Source: Neodontobutis hainanensis
Lineage: Eukaryota > Chordata > Actinopteri > Gobiiformes > Odontobutidae
NCBI GenBank assembly: GCA_024349245.1
Contig: JALDNG010000006.1
Span: 671,501 to 735,500 of the forward strand
DNA length: 64,000 nt
Reading direction: 5' to 3'
Numbering within the stretch: the stretch's first letter is position 1; each line of letters opens with the position of its first letter. The position numbers and the translations under genes are program-made. The notes under the pieces were generated by a model, which did no database searches, was not told the DNA's origin, and saw only the letters and a program-made list of their open reading frames with translations. This document shows positions 13,379-26,800 of this stretch, in pieces.

Positions 13379-16300
13379 AACACTCAGTGACTGTGAGAGA
13401 CACGCTGGTGGTGAGACTGGACCAGCTCCTGACTGTCTCTTTGACAGGCAGCTAAACCGCATTAGCTGAAACAATGGACACTCAATCTCCCCCTCAATCC
13501 CCGGAGAGTCCTGGAGCGGGGCCGCGGGGTTGAGGGAGGTTAGGGGAGGGAGATTTAGTCTAATATACGTGGGGAGGCTGGGGCTTTGGTACAACCCTAT
13601 TTCCACACGCCTGTCTGTCAGCGGGTAATTGAGGAACTGCAAGGTACAGGCCGCAGCCTCAATCAGTCATTGACCCTTGTCCATTAAAGTAATCTAATAA
13701 TAATCTAATAATCTAATTCACCAATCAGGCCTTTCTGAAGCACATCAGTACTCGTGCCAATGTGTCAGCACTCATACTAAGAAGTGTTGATTGGTGCTGT
13801 GATGAAAGCTAGTGACGACCCAGTGAAGCCCATGGACCAGGCCCAGCTGTTTTAAGTGGCTGAATAAGCAAGGAACTTTACTTTATTATACAGTATACAT
13901 ACACTACTGTACAGTCAGCATCTCTTACGGTTTTAAAGGACACTAAACATTTTATGAAATGCATCTTGCTTTCTATTACTAAGAATGAAATGAGAGCATT
14001 AATTAGCGATCTGAAGATTTAAAAGGACAGGTTTTTTAAAGCAATGCAACTCGTCATCATTATTTTAAGCAACTAAGTATGAGTAAGTAATGTGTTTTTA
14101 ATATTATGCAAATGTATGTTGCATAAACATGGTCAAAGTTACCATCAGACACTAAAAACTTTGGTGAATGGCAAGATTATTATAGCAGCACTGCATAATC
14201 TTTTGCTGCTAGATGGCACAGAGCCCTCTACAGACTGTTGTTTGTTTTCGAGAGGAAACTCTCCAAAGCCGGCAAGTTTAGAAGAAAAAAACTAAAGAAC
14301 TATTCAATCAATACAAGAATGTACATTTTTGGACTTTAAAGTTACGTGATACTACTAGCTACTTTAATATAAATACTGTTCAAGTTAAGAATGTCTACAT
14401 TGCATTTTGCTCATTTTGCTTTGTGTGCAACTACTCAATTAAATACACAATGACAAATAATTTATGCTCACATACAAAGACAAGATTCTAAAATGTATGA
14501 ATTTCCCACTGCATATTTGACAGGAATAGCCATTAGACTAAAAGGTGTTATTCTGAGGTGTGCAGAAAATATCTCTAAATGGGTTACAACAACCATTAAG
14601 TGCACATCGTTTTGAGGGCTGAAAATACCCTATAACAGCTGGATCCAAAAAGTATGTCCAAATGGACAAATAACACCTACATTAAAGCTAAAAAAGGCCT
14701 TCCTTTACATATGTCATAAATATTATAAGGCTCCTCTTTTGCAGTATACCAAGGGCATTAACAACCATTAGTGTGCTGTGTCTAACTCTTTTGATGTTTG
14801 TGAAGATGCCATATATCCCGTCTAGTTTCTTAAGGATAGAAACCTGGATGCCATGTTCAATTTTGCTTCTATTGTTGCTTTGAGAAAATTCTTGGTTGTG
14901 GCTCTGGATAATGATAATAATGTACTATAGCTTTAAGAAGTGGATGATATGGCTACAAATGGCCTAACTTCAACTCGGCCTGGGACTGCAGAGCTTCCCA
15001 TCAGGATGATATACGAGTTGTGACACGTCTCCCACTTTCGCTCTCTGTCCCTCTGGCCAACACATATCCCCATCTAAGATATTAGATAATGCACAGCCCG
15101 CCATGTAAAGAGCAATAGATTATTCTATTCCTGGTGACAACACAGAAGCATGGGGGGAGGGGAAGAGGACATGAGGAGGCTAATTTAAGCAAATGCAGAA
15201 AAGAGAGGAGAGGAGCCAACTGTCGAGAAGTTTTCAAAAATGTTTTTTCAAGAGAGTTTTAGATGGGACGTTTGGAAAAACAAAATGCCACTTTGCTAAT
15301 CCACTCTTCTCGCCTGCTCCAGACATAAATCTCTGAGACGCTCTAATGAACTATTATGACTAATACTGCCAGTTTATTTACTGTGTTGACAGAGGCTGTG
15401 CTCCCTGTCCCAGAGGACCACCCCGTTGAATACATCACCTTGGCTCTCACTCATCTCCCTCTGGCTCTGTCTTCTTCCATGTTTCTAGTTGTAAAGCTCC
15501 CCCTCCCACATAGCCATATGGGCACTGACACATGTATCCCTCTTCTTCTCCCACAGAGTGAAGGGACTGCGCCGCACTGTGTTCTGTGTGCTGTATAGTT
15601 AGCAGAGCTTCTGATGATGTATTGAGTGTAATAGCCAACAGCGTTTGTTGAGATTAATTGATACTAATGGCTAACACAGTTAGTGGTGAGTGATGGCTGC
15701 TACACCACAGACGCACTGGAGAATTAGACACAAATCAAGTTTCCACTGAGCTCCCACTGCAGCAGTGACTCCCGTCTGTTTGGTTGTGCTCTCTCGGCTA
15801 CAGTGCATTTTCAAAAATAGGGTCTGGATACTTAGAATTCTGAAAGAGCTGCATTGGCATCCAATGTCTAACAACTAATGCTGGGTAAACTGGGAGGTTA
15901 CTAACGTGTACTTGGGTGTATTTTCAGAAGGAGTAGGACTTTTTTTACTGAACATTGTTGCCCATTTATATTGCTACATTGGACTATATTGAGTTAGTTT
16001 GCTCAAAGCTCAAAGCGTCACGTCCATTTAGGGCCCAGCAGCTCCAAAAAATAGAAACTGATATCAGATAAACCAAATGACAGGAGACAGACATGCGAGG
16101 CAGGAAAACACTAGGCAAATTCCCATTTACAAAACATTGGCTGTATTGTAACCATAAACCTTTAAGACACATCATCTATGACTTAAATATCTGACTATGG
16201 CCACATTTAATACAGAGCATCCATGGCCCACACCTCCTTGAACTGTGCTTTTGTTGGAATGAAGCAGGACAAGTATTACAGGGGGAAAAGCTCCATGACC

Positions 16301-19300
16301 AGTTTATGCCAGTTTGCCTTGGAGGGAGGTTTGTCACTAATTTAAGACAGGAAGATGTTCATTTTTGTAAAGCACATGTAAGGATGTCATATAATCTGCT
16401 GGAGCCTGAACCAACATTAATGTATTTTTTTAGCCCAAGAGCAGAGACACAGGATCCAGACCCAAAGCCAGTCCAAGTATTTTTCTCATTTCTTCCAGAA
16501 TGTCTGTCCAATACGATTGAAGATTTAAGGCAGGACCAAACACAGTGAGTAAAAGTGAGTAAAAACGTCCTAGTTACTTGCCATATGTGTGATCATGTAT
16601 GTTATTCTAAATCACTGTTTCCATTGCTGAATGTCCCTGTGCATGTCAACAACAGTACTTAAACTGTCATATCTTTTGCAAAAGATTTAAGGACATCTTC
16701 TCTCCCAAAGTTCATCTTCAGAACACAGAGTATGTAGCCAAACAGGTGGTGAATAGTCCTCTGACACAAAGAGATGGGAGTGATGAATATGCACAGATTT
16801 GAATTCAATCCATCTTAATGTATTCATGCCAAGAGGGATGCAGGTTAACACCAGGCATACAGCCAGATACAAGAAAGACACAAGTACCAAGTAAATGCTT
16901 AGACATCTAGAGCTTATCAGATGGTTTTATTATTGACTTAAACAGATTTTCTTTCAAAATCTCTTAAATGTTTTTGCTGAACACCATCACAGCATAGTTT
17001 TACCAAAGATTAAGCTTTTCAACTCATATTGTGGATGGACATTTAAATGTTAATGATGTTGACATATCATTTGAAAAGGTGCTTGTAGGATGCAACTGTG
17101 GTTTAGTTTTAAAAAACACTATTATACTGGCAGGTGCACAGAGTGATGTTATGATTGATTTGCTCTCCAAAGATTTAATCTGAGGCATTTTGACAGAAAA
17201 CTCATCAGTTAAACCAACATGCTTTTCTACACAGAGGCAGGACTGTATCGTCCTATCCTCAACTTCTCCACGTGTTAATCACTGAATGGGACTTGACAAC
17301 TATTTGAAAAAGTACCCGTCATTCCACCCATCCACCGGGGTGACTCATCTACTATGGCCGCCACTCCATCAAAATGGGCCAGCTTCAAAACAGGTTCCCT
17401 TCATCTTCCAATCACTCTATCATTGCACCTCTTCACCTCCAAGCTCTTAACTCTTTCTGTGGGACGTCAATATACCCCACCCCTTCATGCGCAACTCTGG
17501 ACCGGACCAGCAGTCTTGGCTTGCCTTGACAAACACTCTCTTTTAACTGACAGCTCTGGGCAGTGGGAGACAGCTCACTCAGCCGTGGACCATTCACTTA
17601 TTACATTCCCTACATTTTAAACTTACCCATGTTCATAACACACTCGTACATGCTCATAGATACATTTTGCATTCACCTCTTCCCCGTCGCTCCTTCCCTA
17701 GGAGGGCTGAAATCCCATCATCCCTCTCTGTCAGTGTCGCTGTTGCAATCCTCACCTCATTAACATAATATTCCCATTCCCTTGCTTCCTCACTTCTCGC
17801 TAATATCACACACAGCTGTAGGAATCAAAGTGGGATATGCTCTGCTCCCGTTCACCCCTCCCCTCCTTCTTCCATTCGCCCTCGTTCTCTGTTTCGTTCG
17901 CTTCATGTATAAGATAGCTAGAAGTGACAGTGAGTCTGAAGAAGAGTATGGATTTACAGAGACAGCCTGTGAAAGGGCTGACATATAACTGACACCCTGT
18001 CCTGTAGCTCTATCACAGAAGCAGTGGAAGATAAAGTGGCACTGGCTGTTTACATTGACTGTGTTCACATGCATTGGTTTCACTAGAAAAAAAAATAAAA
18101 AATCTATTTGTGTTTATAGTTTAAGCAAGTGTGTCATAGCCAACATTTCAATCAGCTGTGGTGGTTTCAGTAGCCTGGCCAGCCATATTCATTTAATTTA
18201 CAAAAAATGGAGTTAGGGAACTCTTCCTTTCAGGAAATTTCCTCTAAAAATAGATATCTAACTGTAACCACCTTTTTTTACATGTGACATGGTTTAATGC
18301 CCTTATTCATACAGGATCTTATACTGGGTTTTAGTTTAGTGATCACTCTGCCCACCTTACAGTACATGCTTGGTTTATCTGATCAGTTCTTTGTCTATCC
18401 TGTTGCATTCAGAGAGAGTTTAATCTGTGTCCATTGGGGCTGCCCCTCGTAAATCCAGGCTCTTTAAATCGAACGAAAAAGAATTAGAAAGGGCTGATTA
18501 AGCAAGTGACCTTGCATTTCAAGTCACCTTTTCCAGCTTAACTTAAACTTGGTATGCAAACTCTGTTGAAGTGTACATCTGATAATAAAGGTATGATTCT
18601 GTAGCAACCTCTTGATTCTTTACACTCATGGTTACAATTATGGTTATGTTAAAGGCAAGATATTAGTGATTTGTACATATGTCCAAAAAAAAGTTATAGT
18701 GACTTATTGACCCAAAACAATCAGTTTTTCATGGTAAACCACAATTTTGAACACAACTGAACTCATTTCAGTAAAAATGTAATGAATTAAAACAGTTGGA
18801 GACAAGTGTAACTCTGTTGGCCTAGCTTTGATGGACCACCAATTATAACAAACAAACTGTTTTCAGGGATGGGTGCAAAGGAACATGGCTGCACTTAACT
18901 AGGATAAAAAATTACCTAAAAACAACTTTTTTGAGGAAATAACACACTTTGACTGTGAGACAATTATTTATTACTTAATGTTTGGTCTGTCAAACTTCTC
19001 ATCCACGAAACATCATCTTCAAAAATATTGATTTAGAATAATACAAAAAAGCTTCACAAAGCTAAACTCACTGAGCACAACTCAATACCTCCTGCTGAGG
19101 GTTTGTGTTTTAACCCTAATTGATTATCTTCAGTGGAAGGCCTTCACTTTGAAGCAGCTTCTTTAAGACATTGAGCTTGTAATTACAGGATACCATTGCC
19201 ACAAAACTGCAGAGTGTAACTTCTGTTTTTCAGCAGCTTTCACTTCCATCCCGCTGATGCGTTTTACTCTTTTTAAAGTTGAGTTTTTATGCCCTGTGCA

Positions 19301-21025
19301 GCTGTGAGACCAAAACTGTAGTGATTGTTAGATTTAGCAGGGTGTGGTTAAGTAATGATTTTGGGATATGTCGCTGAAGTGAAAAATTGCAGGCACTACG
19401 AGCAAATTGCACTGACCTGAGAAAATAAAAGGTGCGCTGATGAATATCACTTTTCTGATTCTCATATAGATTTTCTTCTAGCAAAACAAAACAGAACACA
19501 AGGGATCCGATAAGGGAGGCTTGTCCTGTTTAAAAATGCATGACAAAAATACTGAAAAGAGTGCACTTTTGTTTTGTTCTGTTCTTATATAAACATGTTA
19601 TGGTGTGAAATGGGTCAAAGCCTACAGTGATCTGGGGAAACCGTGTAGTGTCTCGGTCTTTCTCTCAGACTTATTGCTATGCTGCTGCCATGTCACCAGA
19701 CTCGTCGGAGTGATGAAGGACTTTTTTAACTCCATTCAGCAAGGACAACAAGAAGGGATACACTTTGTCCTGTAGTACAACACCTGAAAGGCAATGGCAG
19801 GCCTGCACTGTGCAACACTGTCATCTGTTGGCAGGTAATGTTACTGCAGACAACAGCTTAGACCCCTAAGAGTTACATACAGGGAATTTGTTAAACTTAA
19901 GAATAGTCATGCAACTGGACTGTCACTAATGTCATGGACAAATCTGTTTGAAGATACTGTGGGTGTCTAACAGTGACCAAAACCAAAGTTTTCCTTACAA
20001 ACATGTTACAAAAGGGTTTTGTCTTGGACTGATAAATAGATGCCAAAAAGTGATACAAACCAACATGGATAGAAATTCATTCATTTTCTTTCAGGGGCTG
20101 TTACGCACCACTGGGCTCTCTGTTCACACAAAACAATAATCACATTTTAATAGACTCTGTTTGTGTCTCTGCAATGACTACAAATTACAAATAAACCATG
20201 CACCGTCTTCAGTGCAGACTCAATCAGGAAAAAGCACAGCTCTCAAACATCAAGTAAATTACTCATAACACCCACTACTATTGATTTAAACAAGCCTCTT
20301 GATGCAATACATCTAGTACAAACAGCAAAAATAACTGGCTTTTATTGTTGCTTCATCTGCTCTGTGGACGTAACTCCAACAGTGCACAACATATTTCCTC
20401 TCATATTAGCTCTCTTTCATTTATACTCATTAGTATTCCTATTTTAGGTTATTCCATTCTTAAAATGAAGGATCATTGGGCTATACAACACATTCTGGGC
20501 CTCTAATAAAAGCTTTATGCAAAAAAAGTATAGTCACTAAAGTAAAGTACATTTAAATTCAGTGGATTCATTTAGACAGAGAGCTCGGAGCAGAGCCACT
20601 GCTGAGAGGAAGCCCAGGGCCAACCCAGGACACGCTGCAGGGCTGGGCCTGAAAACATCTTGGTACTTCCCCAGAAGAGCGACAAAAGGAGTCTGGAGAG
20701 AGAAGTAAGCATCAGTGGTTAGGCTGCTTTCTGCACGACCCCAGAAAAGAGGTAGAAGTTTGAATGGAGTTAGTAGCCTCTTGTTCTCATTGCATCCAAA
20801 AGTCATTATTTACAAAAGATATGTTTAAGACTAAATAATTCACAACTGTAGGAATTGTTGTGAATGTCTTTCTCTTTAAGAATTTTTGTATTTGCCACAA
20901 CATAAACAATCAAATGAAAAAACGAATGACAAAGACTGAATGTTTTAAAGAGGATCCAGCCATCTTATATAAATTACTGTACAACATTTGCCTGAGTCTG
21001 GTTCTTTGAAAACCTCAATATTTCT

Positions 21026-21039
21026 CCAGCAGATGGCAG
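21026..21039 (+). promoter_or_regulatory. CTCF-type binding motif upstream of cldn11
   Basis: CCAGCAGATGGCAG matches all 14 positions of the degenerate vertebrate CTCF core CCASYAGRKGGCRS. It lies about 230 bp upstream of the inferred cldn11 start, in + orientation. Occupancy is inference. Confidence 0.5.
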
Positions 21040-21188
21040 CATTTTACTTTCCCAGCTTTTACTTTATTCTTTGCCTCCTTTAGCCATTTAGTGGATGGAT
21101 AAAAAGGGCTGAACCTTTTGCAGAGAAAATAACACTAACAGACAGTTTTTTTTCTTCTTCATGTGTGTCCGTTTAAGTAACGCCTTTG

Positions 21189-21240
21189 ATTGGTTGAAAG
21201 TCAAGTTTTTTTTTTTGGTCCCAAACTTCCCCTTATAAAA
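21189..21240 (+). promoter_or_regulatory. cldn11 core promoter: inverted CCAAT box and TATA box
   Basis: ATTGG (inverted CCAAT) lies at 21189-21193 and TATAAAA at 21234-21240. This puts the likely transcription start near 21265 and gives a 5' leader of about 190 bases before the ATG at 21458. Box spacing (about 40 bp) is normal. The call rests on motif and position only; no transcript evidence is available. Confidence 0.65.
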
Positions 21241-21457
21241 CCCAAGCAGATGAAAAAGTAGTATTCTTTTGAAGCGCAGCTGGGCTCACTTGATGGATTT
21301 ACTGAGTCAAGCAAGCACTTGGTCGACTTTGCGTATGGGAAAATAATTTTAAAAGCTGACATTACATTCAACCCCAGTTTATTATTCTAATCATTCTCTG
21401 AAGCATTCTATTTTTGACTTTTTAAACCTTATTCTTTGGACAATTGCTTTTGACATT

Positions 21458-23015
21458 ATGGTGAACTCCTGTCTCCAACTGGGCGGTTTTCTCCTCAGTT
21501 GTTTGGGCTGGCTGGGTATTGTGATTGCCACAGCCACTAACGACTGGGTGACCATGTGTAAGTACGGCCTGAACACCTGCAAGAAGATGGACGAGCTGGG
21601 AGCCAAGGGGCCGTGGGCAGACTGCGTCATCTCCACAGGACTTTACCACTGCGTTTCTCTCACACAGATACTGGACTTGCCAGGTACGCACAATAGAGAT
21701 CTCTTCTTAGCAGTCATAACTCTTTTAAACATTCAGAGTCATTGGACCTTGTTGTTTCTTTGACTAGTACAGTGTATAATTGAATAATGTTAAAGTTTGA
21801 ATCTAATAAGATGAAGGGTTTTTAATAAAACGTGTGATGCGTTGTGTCTCTGCAGCTTACATCCAGACTGCTCGGGCCCTAATGATCACAGGCTCAATCC
21901 TGGGTCTCCCTGGTATGGGAATGCTCCTCATGTCCATGCCTTGCATTAACCTTGGCAATGAACCCCAGGGCTCCAAGAACAAACGCTTGGTCATCGGCGG
22001 AGTGCTCATACTGATAGTTGGTAAGAAGTTTTATTCATGTAAAGTAAAGTATTACAGCAGGTTGTGGTTGTTTTGTGCTCAAACCTGGACCCCACGCCAG
22101 TGACCTCTCGTGACCTTTAATGAGAAGCAGCTGACAGGAGTGGATGTTCAGTATGGCTGTCTTCCTTCCTATACACAAATCCACACACGTAGACACTTAA
22201 TATGATCCTCTCCCAACCCCCCGTCCAGACCGCACCACATTCCTGTCCCCCACCTACTCTCATCCACGCCCTGCTAGTATCCGAGACCATTTGGAAACTC
22301 ACTAAACTCCCCAAACTGTCCAATTACTAGGCGTTTAACTGTTTCACTGATGCATTGTTTCCCACTGCGTCCCAGAAATAAAATCTGAACACCTGTGTCT
22401 AACTTTGGACTTTTCCATTGGCCTTCTGGTCCTTCCGTTTGTTAACATGGGTGCTTGGATTGTTCTTTCTATATTTGTTACTAATAATGAGCTATTCATT
22501 TTATTAATTTTAATCATTTAGATGACTCAAACAAAGCATTTGACCATCTTAGCAAGTAATAGTTTTATATAATATAATACATATGAAATGGATGTTTTAA
22601 TTTTTTTATTATAATGTCATTTCACAACCAACATTAATAAACAATGCAAGTAACAGCAGCATAATGGAGGCTTGTTTTGATTGAGATGAAATTCCCTAAT
22701 GTAATAACAGCCATGTTTTTGTGTATGACATTGTGTTTGTTCCTCCCAGCGCTCTGCGGGATGGTGTCTACGGTCTGGTTTCCCATCGGGGCGCACCACG
22801 AGCACGGCCTCATGTCGTTCGGCTTCTCTCTGTACTGCGGCTGGGTGGGCACCATCTTCCTTCTCCTGGGGGGCTGTATCCACACGTTCTGCTCCTCCGA
22901 ATCATCCCACTCACGCTCGTACCAGGACAACGGCCGCTTCTACTACTCCAAACAGGGCAGCACCACCGTACCTGCCGCTGCCTCAGCCAATCATGCCAAG
23001 AGCGCCCACGTCTGA
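21458..23015 (+). CDS. cldn11: Claudin-11 (oligodendrocyte-specific protein), complete, 3 exons
   Basis: Exons are 21458-21683, 21856-22020 and 22750-23015. Both introns (172 and 729 bp) are GT-AG and phase 1, and the joined frame codes for 218 residues. Four membrane segments fall near residues 8-27, 80-103, 120-142 and 155-175. The first extracellular loop carries the claudin signature: W30, then G61-L62-Y63, with C56 and C65 as the conserved disulphide pair. The protein ends in AKSAHV, a C-terminal PDZ-binding tail typical of claudin-11. Family knowledge: claudin-11 forms paracellular barrier strands in myelin and Sertoli-cell tight junctions. The start has A at -3 and G at +4. The protein is about 11 residues longer than human claudin-11 (207), mostly in the cytosolic tail. 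It is transcribed towards slc7a14. Identity is clear from sequence and synteny; whether it is the a or b teleost copy cannot be told here. Confidence 0.96.
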
Positions 23016-23815
23016 GGGGCTCAATCAGTGGACTGCATTGTGTACTGTACATAGAAACATACTGTAAAAGACACCAATCAGCATCTCACTGTCACAAAAC
23101 AGGATATGCTTGTTTGTTTTTTTTAGCAAATTCTGTTTAAGGACACAATCACCTTGAGATACTGCCCAGTGTCTTGGGTCCAGAGATAGTGGAGAACATT
23201 AATTTTGATTAAAAAGTCTGACGTTTTGATGTATTTTTATATTTGGTGAGGCTGTCTGTTGCAGTGCAAATCCCACAGGTCTCTAGTACAGTCAGTTCTT
23301 GAGAAATAAGCTTCATTAAAAGGCGATGCACTGTTTTTTGTAATCCCTAAATGCCCAATGAAAACATAATGTACAGTGAAGCTTTTGCCTGCATTGTGTG
23401 TACAAGGTATATAAATAGTGTCAGAAATGGTTAATGTGGAGTCTAAGCCATGCACTGACCTCTGAATAGACATACTGGACTGTACTGAAGATCTATTATT
23501 GAATGTCAAACACTTTCCGTGACTAACTTGCATTCATTCCAAGGCTGTATTATTACTGATATAAACGTTTATCGGATCTGTGGGACAATCTTTCAAACAG
23601 CTCACGGAGTAGCTGCAGACTGTATATTGTTTGCATCGACGGTATATTTTGTAGAACATGGCCTCACTTGAATGTTTAATTTCCTGATGCAAGATAATCG
23701 TCTGATATTTTCACCCCTGAGTCATACAAAACAGTTTTATCAGTGTTATTTATTGTAATGTGCTTTTGATTGATTTTCTATAATAAAAAACAATAAAAAA
23801 CAAAACTCCCTTTGA
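23016..23815 (+). other. cldn11: cldn11 3' untranslated region with poly(A) signals
   Basis: Non-coding sequence follows the TGA at 23013-23015. AATAAA occurs at 23782-23787 and again at 23792-23797 in an A-rich context, giving a 3' UTR of about 0.8 kb. The end point is inferred from the signals. Confidence 0.6.
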
Positions 23816-23819
23816 TTTG

Positions 23820-26800
23820 TTAATATCACTCCTATTGTCTTTGGTATTACAGTTAAGACACTATTCGCTATCTAATATCTAATGCGTCATATCTCACTGT
23901 CCTGGTTCAGCTTGGGAATCACCCATACAGAGAATAGGATGAAACCTGGACGTTTTTGACAGTGTATCATTTCTTTAAAGGGACTCAGCGACCTTGAGAA
24001 ACCAACAAAGGAGGGTTTGTCCAAGAAAAGAAAGCCACACAGTGTACTTGTCCTCCCTTTAGACACATAGAGGGTGATGAGAGGTTGGAAAATGAAGTGG
24101 ACTGTGACAGATAACTTAAAACGTGCTCCTCTGTCCATATCAAGGCTTGTGAGTCACATCTCAGAAATGACATGATAAGCATAAATACAACGTGTTCTAT
24201 CTGATTGTCCTTAGCTTATCTCGAAACCATGCATAATCATCTTTTACATCCGGATCTCCACTGAAAACATTTCATTAGCCGTGGTATGTACAGTACGTGT
24301 ATGTCCAGGTGGATCATATCTGTCTATTTATTCCCCGTAATGTGAGGCAGCGCTCGGTATGGAGCCAATTAATCCACAGGAAATGGAACAAGCAAGCTGT
24401 CCTCTAACAAAGACGCATGTGCCAAAGACATGAAATATGGTCATCAGCCCAAATAGATGTAACTTTTTTAAAGAAAATGTTGATTTTGGTTTTTCAATTT
24501 CTCAGCAGGTATTGTTATTCACTAATATTGAGTTCAGGCCTGAGATTATTTTCTGCAACAGTATTTATTTTCACTGTTCATGACTCAAACCTTTGCTTCT
24601 ACTTCAAAAGCGTGTTCATTTTCCGAACATGTAACACTAGAGAACAGGTCCTAACATTCACATTAACTCCAACGAGAGAATGCTTTGTGTTACAACTGCA
24701 TCAAAGTAGCCAGAGAAGGTACAATCATTTCTCGCCATTGCATCTGTTTTCCATTTTAGCGGTTTAGGAGAGTTTAGAAATGTTAGCTTAATTGATATAT
24801 TTTATAAATATATCCAGAAATTTGAAATGAAAAGTCTTAAAAACTGACAGACCATTTAAAACATTCACCCAACTGCTCTTTAAATGTGGAAAATTGTGTC
24901 ATTTCATTCATCGTTTGCTGCTTGGACTCGGTTATACAAGGTAATTGGCAAATGCAATTTTACAAATAAACACTTTAAATAAAAGGAACATAATTCATAT
25001 CAATATTTTGATTTCAGTATGATCTAATTTTTGCTGACCATATGCTCGGCTCTGTCCTGGCATTCTTTAAAGAGCAGTGAGCAATAATAATATTGTGGTT
25101 AATGACTGGTTTTAGTGCTGCCTTGTAGACTTTCTGTAACTGCTGCGTACGATTTTGTTGCTCTCCTCAAGCAGAACAGTTTGTTACAGAAATGACTTTC
25201 TCGGAGGACGGGAAGTTTTACTTGGAGATAATCTGTGAGACAGAAAGATGAATTTGTCATATCCTTTCCTCAAAAAATGCTTTATACTCGTAAGGCAAAA
25301 TGATATATTGATTTAGAAACCTGTTGCCTGTACCAATCAAAGCACAGGATAACATATCTAAACATTCTGAAGAAGTGAATGTGACAACAATAACGACACA
25401 AGCTCATGTTTGGTATTTGCAATAAATAACATTGTTGCATGGAAGCAATATCAACAACTGAGCCAAAAACTGTGCAACCATGAGCCAAACACATATGGAA
25501 GAAACCATTACAAAATGAACATACAAACAATTACATTATACATACACCTGTGCCAAAAATATACAGAAGAGAGAAAAGGAATATCTAGTTAAAGCCAATC
25601 CCACCAATCACACCGACTGGACACGTGGCCACAGCGAACACAGAGCAACAGGAAGAACATGGCACGCAGAAACAAATAGTAGCTGACTTTAAAAGCAATA
25701 GTGGCAATGCTTTGAACTGTATTAAAATAGTCTGTGCATGTTTTTTTTCATAGTGCAGTTTCTACAGTATTGTCCTACTGACACCTAATTGTTTAAATCC
25801 TTCAAAAGGAAAGGATTTTAATGGAAAGTTTATAAATGAGCTTGTGTTACTAGGTAGTTTGTTAGAAAATATATTTTCTCTCAGGCCTTTTTGTGATGAA
25901 AATCCCAAAGTGAAGGCTGATAACTCCACTCAGCTCTTTATGTGTGCACCAGCCTAAAGCCGGCCTGTGGATGGGACACAGCTGTAGAAAAATACCTTTA
26001 TCCTTTATTTTCACTTACGTCCTATAGTGCCCTCATTGTGCCTATACCAACTGCTGTAAAGTCTAGCTTAACAATACTTCTCAAAAAAACAAAATCAGTC
26101 TAATAGCTTTGTAGTTCCACTGGGAAAATCATTGGCTCTGAAGTGTTAACTGTCTGTGCATTAACAGGAAACAAAGATTGTGGACTTTGGCTTGCAAAGA
26201 TTGTGGTTATAGGAAGAGGGCTTCAAGGAAGTGGATATACTGTAAGTGTCTGGTGTGTTTGAGGTAAGTGACCTCCAAACTAATGTGCTGCTACATGTTC
26301 TACAACGACATTAACAAAGCTTGAGATATTATACCTGTGTCACGTGATAAAGAACAAAAAATACTTTAACACAAAATAAATTGAAAGTTGTTTGTAAATG
26401 TTCAAATACAAAGCAATGGCACTAAACTCTTGTCATAGCATTCTTCGGACTTGTACACTGTGTTAGTGACTGTGTAGTCAGTAGAGTCAGGGTATAATCT
26501 AAGCTTCTTATGGAAAGTTCAGTTGAATTATCGAAATTGGAATTTGATAATTGTTTGGTGTTATAGTAGGTTGCAGTCCTACACATCTTAAATTTTGGGG
26601 TCTAGCTATTGCGTGTCCTTGGGCTTATGAATGCCCTTACCAGCCAACGAGGTTGCCATGACCAAGAAATCCTAATCATAAGAGGTAGAGTCTGGTGAGA
26701 AAGGTATGTGCTGATATTTCACACTCGTCATGACATAATGCTTGGCAGAACCCAAGCTGCCCAAAAGTTAATGTTTTAACTTAGGTTTAAGAGCAAGGCC

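Larger units (their letters stand above)
1..21020. other. Gene-free upstream region
   Basis: No open frame longer than about 145 codons occurs, none resembles a known protein, and I saw no exon with conserved coding and splice borders. It holds the repeats listed separately, a pyrimidine-rich stretch at 17230-18000, and a homeodomain-motif-rich stretch at 8400-8700. Non-coding RNA or distant enhancers cannot be excluded. Confidence 0.6.

Noticed and set aside
22721..23140. 139-codon frame over claudin-11 exon 3
   Set aside because: Shadow of the real exon (22750-23015), whose frame joins correctly to exons 1 and 2.
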